In this document: positions 1 through 4,475 of the stretch, in pieces
Layout of the letters: every line of letters starts with the position of its first letter
Numbering within the stretch: position 1 is the stretch's first letter
DNA from: an uncultured Desulfohalobiaceae bacterium
GTDB lineage: Bacteria > Desulfobacterota > Desulfovibrionia > Desulfovibrionales > Desulfonatronovibrionaceae
NCBI GenBank assembly: GCA_913055195.1
Contig: CAJXJU010000060.1
Span: forward strand, 1 to 7,258
DNA: 7,258 nucleotides
Direction of reading: 5' to 3'
Program-made: the position numbers and the translations under genes
The notes under the pieces: generated by a model
The model's input: the letters and a program-made list of their open reading frames with translations, nothing else
What the model was told of the DNA's origin: nothing
Database searches by the model: none

Positions 1-192
1 TACCTGAGACGAAGCAATTTCTTCAGCCTTTGTGGCCTTAGCGGTTCCGGCAAAAAAATACTTGTAACCAAAAAAACCGCCAGCGCCCAAAATTATCAAA
101 AGCAGCAACAAAATAATCCACTTTAAAAGCCCGCCCTTTTTCTTGCCTTCAGTTTGTTCCTGTGTTTCTTCCTGTTTCTTTTTTTTAGCCAT
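1..192 (-). CDS. fliL: Flagellar basal-body protein FliL, N-terminal part (runs off the left edge)
   Basis: FliL is a single-pass inner-membrane protein that sits around the MotA/MotB stator at the flagellar basal body and supports torque and stator stability. Only the first 64 codons are in the window; the reading frame is open to the left edge, so the periplasmic domain is missing. The visible part has a Lys/Gln/Glu-rich cytoplasmic head (residues 1-21), one strongly hydrophobic segment rich in Leu, Ile and Gly (about 22-47, starting after LLKW), and the start of an Ala/Lys/Glu-rich periplasmic linker. The ATG at 192 has a good AGGAG ribosome-binding site about 7 bases upstream. It lies 35 bases after the second motB gene on the same strand, the usual setting for fliL, and that context carries much of the call. 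Any Lys-rich single-pass membrane protein could look similar, so the name is strong but not certain. Confidence 0.8.
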   Translation of the reverse strand, partial: MAKKKKQEETQEQTEGKKKGGLLKWIILLLLLIILGAGGFFGYKYFFAGTAKATKAEEIASSQV

Positions 193-227
193 CTTGATCT
201 CCTACCCACATACAAAAATAAAACATT

Positions 228-956
228 TTAAAGGTATGTATTATTAGTTTTTAGCAAAATTTCCACTCTTCTGTTCTGGGCCCTGCCCTGTTCTGTCACA
301 TTATCTGCTAAAGGAAAATTTGGCCCGTAAGCAGAAACAGATAACCTAACAGCCTTTACGCCTTGCTTTACAAAAAAGGTCAACACAGAAAGCGCCCTTT
401 CTGCTGCAATTTCATAATTATCCCTTGTTCTGGCAGGAATATTATCCGTATAACCGGCAATATTAACAGGAGCAGGCCAGAGAGATACCAGGATTGCGAT
501 CTGCTGCAAAATTTTCTCAGCCGCAGGCGTCAGAGCCGTCTTCCCCAAAGGAAACAACAATTTATCTGTCAAAACAAGCGCCACGCCCTCAGGCCTCTTT
601 AATATACGCAAATTTTTGTCCAATGTACTTTTGGAAATTTCTCTGGGTAAAATTTCATCCGGGAAAAGCAAATCTTTTATTCTCTGTTCATTGTCCAGAA
701 TTTCAAATTGTTTAGCCAGAATATTTTTCAACACCTTGAAACGGTGTGGAATCCTTCCGGCTGCTTTATCCGACAAAAAAGCCGGTTTATCAATAAAAAT
801 AGAAAAAACCTGCTGCACTATTGTGTTGTCCAGCGTGGACATGCTCAAAAGCAAAACAAAAAAAGTCAGCAACAAAGTCATTAAATCGGAAAAAGTAACC
901 AGCCATCCATCGCCCCCGCCTTCTCCACCATTGTTTTTCTTCTTTTTTCTGGCCAT
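228..956 (-). CDS. motB: Flagellar stator protein MotB, second paralogue (OmpA-type peptidoglycan anchor)
   Basis: MotB partners MotA in the stator: its single membrane helix carries the ion-binding aspartate and its periplasmic domain anchors the complex to peptidoglycan. This 242-residue copy has a basic, Gly-rich cytoplasmic head (1-16), a membrane helix (about 18-39) with the motif TFSDLMTLL in which Asp24 is the expected ion-binding residue, a linker (about 40-120), and an OmpA-like domain (about 122-236). The OmpA domain shows GYTDN at 168-172 (the usual His of GHTD is Tyr), Arg187 in AAERALSV at the usual peptidoglycan-contact position, and NRRVEI at 228-233. Length is near normal for MotB. 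It starts 56 bases after the other motB and ends 35 bases before fliL. Its start lacks an obvious Shine-Dalgarno sequence, but no other in-frame start is available before the membrane helix. The helix is almost identical to that of its paralogue; the linker is different. Confidence 0.93.
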   Translation of the reverse strand: MARKKKKNNGGEGGGDGWLVTFSDLMTLLLTFFVLLLSMSTLDNTIVQQVFSIFIDKPAFLSDKAAGRIPHRFKVLKNILAKQFEILDNEQRIKDLLFPDEILPREISKSTLDKNLRILKRPEGVALVLTDKLLFPLGKTALTPAAEKILQQIAILVSLWPAPVNIAGYTDNIPARTRDNYEIAAERALSVLTFFVKQGVKAVRLSVSAYGPNFPLADNVTEQGRAQNRRVEILLKTNNTYL

Positions 957-1012
957 AATTGATTGGGTGCATCCGCTATTGCTGTTCGCCCGTCCCCTTG
1001 CAGGCGACTCCT
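957..1012 (-). other. Spacer between the two motB genes with a REP-like motif
   Basis: This 56-base spacer contains a copy of the motif GGGGACRGGCGAAC, read on the minus strand at 997-984 with G at the variable position. The same 14-mer with A occurs before motA at 2768-2755, and its first ten bases occur there again inverted at 2688-2697. No Shine-Dalgarno-like sequence lies 5 to 12 bases before the motB start at 956. The motif could form a short weak hairpin with flanking bases (five pairs, one of them G-T). Its role is unknown; a REP-type repeat is an inference from recurrence only. Confidence 0.5.
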
Positions 1013-1834
1013 TTATTTTGAAAACGTGGAATTCAGCTCAAAAATAAAGTCTTTATAAATAAATTTGCGCTCAATTTTTTGACGCACTCTGGGTTTGTTG
1101 AAAACCATACGCGCCCATGAACCATTGCGCTTGTCCAGAACAATTTCCACGCGACGATTTTTCCTTCTCCCTTCTGGTCGTCTGTTGCCATAACGAGGCC
1201 AATATTTCCCAAAGGCTTCAACGCGTAACTTTTCTGGCGCTATGCCAGCAGCAAGAAAATAACGATAAACGCTCAGCACCCTGAATAAAGAAAGCCTCCA
1301 GGACGGGTCTATCGCGTATTGTTGTTTTTTTCTCATGTAATCCGGCCCGAATTCACTCCTTAAATCAGATGTATGGCCTGTCAGCAACACAGGGTATTGA
1401 ATCTTCTTTAAAACCGGCAACATTTTATTTAATAATTTTTTTCCCTTTTCTGTCAATTGTACCTGACCCGGCTCAAAGAGAACATCGCCGTTAATTGTGA
1501 CAATCTGGACAAATCTGTTGGAAATAAAATTTATGTCCTCACTTTTATCGTCCCAGATTAATGGCTTTAGCTTCTCCAGGTCTTTATCCTCCATTGGCCC
1601 TGGCTCCAGCATTGCTGAACCTTCTTTTGTTGCCAGCACATTCAAGCCCCTGTCCCCAATGCCAAAGGAACCTGTCAAAGAACCCAGCACCACCTTTTTT
1701 TTTCGCTCATCCGTCAAAGATGCCATGCTCAAAAGCAAAACAAAAAAGGTCAAAAGCAAGGTCATCAAATCAGAAAATGTCACCAGCCAGGCTGGCACCC
1801 CTTCTTCTGCTTGCTTTTTCTCCTTTCTGGCCAT
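1013..1834 (-). CDS. motB: Flagellar stator protein MotB, first paralogue, with a basic C-terminal extension
   Basis: This 273-residue MotB-family stator subunit lies directly downstream of motA. Order of parts: charged cytoplasmic head (1-14), membrane helix (about 15-37) with TFSDLMTLL and Asp22 as the expected ion-binding residue, linker (about 40-110) and OmpA-like peptidoglycan-binding domain (about 112-233). The anchor shows GHTS at 153-156 followed by Asp157 (the usual motif is GHTD), an insertion of roughly ten residues around 165-176, Arg185 in RLSLFRVLSV at the peptidoglycan-contact position, and NRRVEI at 226-231. About 40 further residues, rich in Arg and Lys and ending in an aromatic stretch, follow the point where MotB usually ends. 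The ATG at 1834 has GAGGT about 9 bases upstream. By position it is the best candidate for the main MotA partner. Some databases would call it simply an OmpA/MotB family protein. Confidence 0.92.
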   Translation of the reverse strand: MARKEKKQAEEGVPAWLVTFSDLMTLLLTFFVLLLSMASLTDERKKKVVLGSLTGSFGIGDRGLNVLATKEGSAMLEPGPMEDKDLEKLKPLIWDDKSEDINFISNRFVQIVTINGDVLFEPGQVQLTEKGKKLLNKMLPVLKKIQYPVLLTGHTSDLRSEFGPDYMRKKQQYAIDPSWRLSLFRVLSVYRYFLAAGIAPEKLRVEAFGKYWPRYGNRRPEGRRKNRRVEIVLDKRNGSWARMVFNKPRVRQKIERKFIYKDFIFELNSTFSK

Positions 1835-1865
1835 TTTTTTTACGACCTCAACCTTCCGGGTTCGT

Positions 1866-1899
1866 TAACTCAACTTTCGGAACTCCGAAAGTTGAGTTA
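1866..1899 (-). repeat. Perfect 15-bp stem with a 4-base loop between motA and motB
   Basis: The arms TAACTCAACTTTCGG (1866-1880) and its exact complement (1885-1899) flank the loop AACT. The hairpin begins 6 bases after the motA stop codon and ends about 30 bases before the motB start. Neither side carries a run of T, so a strong intrinsic terminator is unlikely. Known roles for hairpins in this position include protecting the upstream message from 3' exonucleases, setting unequal expression of cistrons, and partial attenuation. Which of these applies cannot be read from the sequence. The structure itself is certain; the role is inferred. Confidence 0.85.
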
Positions 1900-1905
1900 C
1901 GATTC

Positions 1906-2667
1906 TTATTCTGAAACCTTTCTCAATTTTGGAGGCAGAAAACTGTTCAACTTTTCTTCCACAATCCTTGGATTCTCCCCTCTGGAAATGGATAATATGC
2001 CTTCAAGCATCATCTCGCGCAAATGCACCTCTTCCTTGCTCCTTGTCTTGAGCTTGCCCGCCATGGGATTAAAAAGCAGGTTGGCTAAAATGGCGCCATA
2101 AAAAGTAGTGATAAGAGCTACTGCCATAGACGGCCCAATGGAGCTGGGATCATCCATTGACTGTAACATCTGCACCAATCCGATAACCGTGCCAATCATA
2201 CCCATAGCCGGCGCAAATCCACCCATTGTGCTCATAATCTCCGCGCCCAGATCGTGCCTTTCCTGCAAATAGGCAATATCTATTTCCATAATTTCCTGTA
2301 TTGCCTGCGGCTCCATGCCATCAACTGCCATTTGCAGTCCCTTGCGTAAAAAGTCATCGCTTAGTTCCTTTAACACAGGCTCCAGTGCCAGAATACCCTC
2401 ACGTCTGGCCTTGTTGGCGTATTCAATAAATTGCTCAATGATTTTGGATGGCTCGTCCAGAGTATGAAAAAAGGTGTTTTTCACCACACCTATAACACCA
2501 ATAACATTGGCCAGAGGATAGTTAATCAATGTTATTCCAATGGTGCCACCAAAAACAATCAATATAGAAGGAACATCCACAAAAATTAATGGATTGCCGC
2601 CCATAACAATGGCAGCGCCCACCAGACCAAATGACATTAACAAACCAATTAACGTAGCGAGATCCAT
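1906..2667 (-). CDS. motA: Flagellar stator protein MotA (PomA-like)
   Basis: MotA forms the membrane ring of the stator that couples ion flow to rotation through contacts with FliG. The 253-residue protein has the expected four membrane segments (about 3-23, 30-50, 147-170 and 180-200) with a large cytoplasmic loop between the second and third. The loop carries ARREGILALEP (87-97), the conserved Arg/Glu patch for rotor contact. The third helix carries FAPAMGMIGT (151-160) and the fourth ALITTFYG (184-191) followed by NPMAGKL. From memory, both helix motifs and the opening MDLATL closely match Vibrio PomA, the sodium-type homologue, including Thr160, Thr187 and Thr188 at positions equivalent to polar residues near the PomA ion path. 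Sodium use is therefore possible but unproven. The ATG at 2667 has only a weak AGG about 7 bases upstream. It heads the stator cluster and follows yggS after a structured 144-base spacer. Confidence 0.96.
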   Translation of the reverse strand: MDLATLIGLLMSFGLVGAAIVMGGNPLIFVDVPSILIVFGGTIGITLINYPLANVIGVIGVVKNTFFHTLDEPSKIIEQFIEYANKARREGILALEPVLKELSDDFLRKGLQMAVDGMEPQAIQEIMEIDIAYLQERHDLGAEIMSTMGGFAPAMGMIGTVIGLVQMLQSMDDPSSIGPSMAVALITTFYGAILANLLFNPMAGKLKTRSKEEVHLREMMLEGILSISRGENPRIVEEKLNSFLPPKLRKVSE

Positions 2668-2687
2668 ATCCGAACCTGATTACTGTT

Positions 2688-2768
2688 GGGGACAGGCAAA
2701 TAACGACAGGACAGCGAGCGTTGTAACGGTTGTAACCATTTAAAATCATTAGGCGTTCGCCTGTCCCC
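2688..2768. repeat. Inverted pair of GGGGACAGGC motifs (REP-like)
   Basis: GGGGACAGGC at 2688-2697 and its exact inverse complement at 2759-2768 enclose a 61-base interior. The right copy belongs to a 14-base form, GGGGACAGGCGAAC on the minus strand, repeated with one mismatch at 997-984. The layout, short GC-rich motifs in inverted pairs confined to spacers, resembles REP/BIME elements. I recall GGGGACAGGC-type repeats from other Deltaproteobacteria, but cannot confirm that here. No transposase is in the window. Confidence 0.55.
2719..2737. repeat. Tandem 9-mer GTTGTAAC(G/C) forming two back-to-back dyads
   Basis: The sequence GTTGTAACG (2720-2728) is followed directly by GTTGTAACC (2729-2737). 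Each unit with its flanking base is a dyad around a central GT: CGTT-GT-AACG (2719-2728) and GGTT-GT-AACC (2728-2737). The two centres are 9 bp apart, close to one helical turn, as expected for a site bound by two dimers side by side. It lies about 55 to 70 bases upstream of the motA start. No regulator is identified, so an operator role is inference. Confidence 0.5.
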
Positions 2769-2811
2769 GCAAGCTGTAATTTGCGAGTTTTGACTTTTAG
2801 CAGGCGTATCT

Positions 2812-3507
2812 TCACATCCTTGGCCCAAAAATTTTAGTTCCAATCCGAACAAGAGTTGCTCCTTCGGCTATGGCCTGGGCAAAATCACCGGTCATGCCCA
2901 TTGACAAATGGGGAAGCGCGATCCCAAACCTTTGCTCCAGCTCTTCTTTTAACTCCCTTAAACGCGCAAAATAAGGCCGAACCTTTTCCGCATCCTCAAA
3001 AAAAGGAGGCAAAGTCATTAAACCTTCCAGTTTAAGATTGTCCAGTGTCAGGACCCGCTCCACCAGAGAAGAAAGATTATCCTCGCCAACACCGTATTTT
3101 TGAGCTTCCCGGCCAACATTTACCTGAATTAAGACCGGCTGTGTCATACCCTGAGATTGAGATTTTTTATGCAACGCTTGTGCCAGCTTTTCAGAATCCA
3201 GGGTATGGATAAGCACAAATCTACCCGGAACATGCTTGACTTTATTGGTCTGTAAATGGCCAATAAAATGCCAGTTCAATCGCAAAGCGCTCAGCTCTTC
3301 CAGTTTGGCCAGGGCTTCCTGGACATAATTTTCTCCAAAATCCATCTGCCCTTCCCTGGCTAAAGTGGAGATGGCCCGCGCAGCATGTTTCTTGGAAACA
3401 GCAATTAATGTTACTTCTTCAGGCCCGCGACCACTTTTTACACACGCTTCACCTACTTCCTGAACAACATTTTTCCATCTGTTAATTAATTCTGCATCTT
3501 CAAACAT
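2812..3507 (-). CDS. yggS: YggS/PROSC family pyridoxal-phosphate homeostasis protein
   Basis: YggS proteins are single-domain, alanine-racemase-fold proteins that bind pyridoxal 5'-phosphate in the cytosol and keep vitamin B6 and amino-acid pools in balance; no enzyme reaction is established. At 231 residues the length fits the family. Visible landmarks are LIAVSKKH (34-41), where Lys39 is the expected cofactor-binding lysine, FGENYVQEA, WHFIGHLQTNK, QVNVGREAQKYG, the SMGMTGDFAQAI phosphate-site region and the terminal VRIGTKIFGPR. The frame stays open up to an ATG at 3624 inside era, but those 39 extra codons match no YggS protein. The ATG at 3507 has GGGAG 6 bases upstream and begins where the family does, so it is preferred. 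It follows era by 47 bases and is probably cotranscribed with it. Confidence 0.95.
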   Translation of the reverse strand: MFEDAELINRWKNVVQEVGEACVKSGRGPEEVTLIAVSKKHAARAISTLAREGQMDFGENYVQEALAKLEELSALRLNWHFIGHLQTNKVKHVPGRFVLIHTLDSEKLAQALHKKSQSQGMTQPVLIQVNVGREAQKYGVGEDNLSSLVERVLTLDNLKLEGLMTLPPFFEDAEKVRPYFARLRELKEELEQRFGIALPHLSMGMTGDFAQAIAEGATLVRIGTKIFGPRM

Positions 3508-3510
3508 ATA

Positions 3511-3550
3511 AATCTCCCGATTTCCTGGCTTCCTATCTTCCCAACTTCCC
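3511..3550 (-). repeat. Five tandem purine-rich octamers before yggS
   Basis: Read on the minus strand, 3550 to 3511 divides exactly into five 8-base units close to RGGAAGNN. The first three have the GGAAG core; the fourth (AGGAAATC) and fifth (GGGAGATT) diverge. The array fills nearly the whole era-yggS spacer, and the last unit supplies the yggS ribosome-binding site. Every unit resembles a Shine-Dalgarno sequence. Strand slippage or a degenerate intergenic repeat family could explain it. Confidence 0.7.
3514..3518 (-). promoter_or_regulatory. Ribosome-binding site of yggS
   Basis: GGGAG on the minus strand lies 6 bases before the ATG at 3507. It decides the yggS start in favour of 3507 over the upstream in-frame ATG at 3624. 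Confidence 0.75.
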
Positions 3551-3554
3551 TGAA

Positions 3555-4475
3555 CTAGCCTCCCGGACCCAGTGAAAGCAAAAAGGAGGTGTTTTCTGTC
3601 CATTTTGGCTTTATTTTCACCCACAATTCCAGATAAACCTTTTTGCCGACAATTTCCTCTATTTCCAGCCGGGACTGTTGTCCTATTTTTTTTAACAATT
3701 GCCCTTTATGCCCGATAACTATGGGTTTGTGTGAAGAACGTGAAACATAAATGGTGGCCATAATCTTTGCCAGCGTCTCTGATTCCTCCCATTGCTCCAC
3801 CTGTACTGCCAGATTATATGGTAACTCCTTATGCAAACACAAGAATAATTTTTCCCTGATTATCTCCGCAACCATAAACCTTAAAGGAAGCGTTGATATT
3901 TGATCTTCAGGATAAAGGGGAGGCCCATAAGGCAAAGCAGGAACAATTTTGTTCAGAAGTTCTTCTATTCCGTACCGATTGAGCGCGGAAATAAAGAAAA
4001 TTTCCACATCAGGAAAAAGTTCATTTAATCGTTCAGACAGAGGTAAAAGAATCTTTTTATCTTTTACCCGGTCAACTTTATTAACCGCTATAAACAAAGG
4101 GTTTTTAACTTTTCTCAGCCTATTTGCCAGAACCCCTAAATCGCGTTCCATAACCTGCGGTTTTTGCGAATAAAGATAACCGTCCAGCAAAAGCACAATG
4201 ACATCCGCCGCAACCAGGCCGTCCCAGGCAGCTTTCAGCAACAAAGAGTTTAACTTGCCTTTTCGCTGGTGTACTCCTGGAGTATCCAGAAAAACAATTT
4301 GTACATTTTCACGGGTCAATATGCCGGTTATCTGATTTCTGGTTGTCTGGGGCTTTGGACTTACTATAGCTACTTTCTCGCCAATGATCTGATTCAACAG
4401 CGTTGACTTGCCAGCATTGGGAGGCCCAATCAAAGCAACAATCCCGGAACGAAAATCACCTTTTGTCTCTGTCAT
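3555..4475 (-). CDS. era: GTPase Era, 30S ribosomal subunit assembly factor
   Basis: Era is an essential cytosolic GTPase that binds the 3' end of 16S rRNA and helps mature the small ribosomal subunit. The 306-residue product has the normal two-part layout. The GTPase domain (about 8-175) shows the P-loop GPPNAGKST at 17-25, the switch region around QTTRNQ (43-48), DTPG at 64-67, NKVD at 132-135 and SALN at 163-166. The C-terminal type II KH domain shows the GxxG loop GHKG at 255-258 and the family ending VYLELWVKIKPKW. Length is close to the usual 300. The ATG at 4475 has AGGAG just upstream and lies 20 bases inside the end of the preceding radical SAM gene, which suggests translational coupling. 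The P-loop has Ala21 where Val is common, a mild change. Confidence 0.97.
   Translation of the reverse strand: MTETKGDFRSGIVALIGPPNAGKSTLLNQIIGEKVAIVSPKPQTTRNQITGILTRENVQIVFLDTPGVHQRKGKLNSLLLKAAWDGLVAADVIVLLLDGYLYSQKPQVMERDLGVLANRLRKVKNPLFIAVNKVDRVKDKKILLPLSERLNELFPDVEIFFISALNRYGIEELLNKIVPALPYGPPLYPEDQISTLPLRFMVAEIIREKLFLCLHKELPYNLAVQVEQWEESETLAKIMATIYVSRSSHKPIVIGHKGQLLKKIGQQSRLEIEEIVGKKVYLELWVKIKPKWTENTSFLLSLGPGG

Larger units (their letters stand above)
2668..2811 (-). promoter_or_regulatory. Structured spacer before motA, possible control region
   Basis: This is the largest gap in the window, between the yggS stop and the motA start. It holds an inverted pair of GGGGACAGGC motifs (2688-2697 and, inverted, 2759-2768) enclosing 61 bases. 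Inside are the tandem dyads described separately, a GACAG-GACAG direct repeat near 2705-2714, and a short AT-rich stretch near 2737-2750. On the minus strand AGGC-GAAC-GCCT (2762-2751) could also form a small hairpin. I could not find a convincing sigma-28 (TAAA, about 15 bases, GCCGATAA), sigma-54 (GG and GC elements) or sigma-70 promoter. It could equally be a REP-like repeat unit with no control role. Confidence 0.45.

Noticed and set aside
208..239. ACATAC and GTATGT arms between the second motB and fliL as a terminator
   Set aside because: The stem is only 6 bp with a 20-base AT-rich loop, and it overlaps the end of motB. It is too weak to call.
790..972. Minus-strand frame from an ATG at 972 overlapping the second motB start
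   Set aside because: It is a shifted-frame reading of the conserved MotB head and helix, with no family features of its own.
616..1047. Plus-strand open frame of 143 codons opposite the second motB
   Set aside because: It is antisense to a well-supported gene; its Ser/Phe/Pro-rich composition comes from the complement of Lys- and Gly-rich codons.
1648..1660. CCTGTCCCC inside the first motB as another copy of the GGGGACAGGC motif
   Set aside because: It lies within conserved-looking coding sequence (the codons for GDRG) and lacks the flanking bases of the spacer copies, so chance is enough.
1497..1914. Two plus-strand open frames opposite the first motB
   Set aside because: They are shadows of the motB coding frame, with low-complexity Ser/Phe/Leu/Pro content and no recognisable domain.
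2668..2811. Sigma-28 or sigma-54 flagellar promoter before motA
   Set aside because: I looked for TAAA with GCCGATAA and for paired GG and GC elements at proper spacing on the minus strand and found no acceptable match.
3508..3624. Longer yggS start at 3624 inside era
   Set aside because: The 39 extra codons are an out-of-frame reading of the era end and the octamer repeats. The family begins near the ATG at 3507, which has a good ribosome-binding site.
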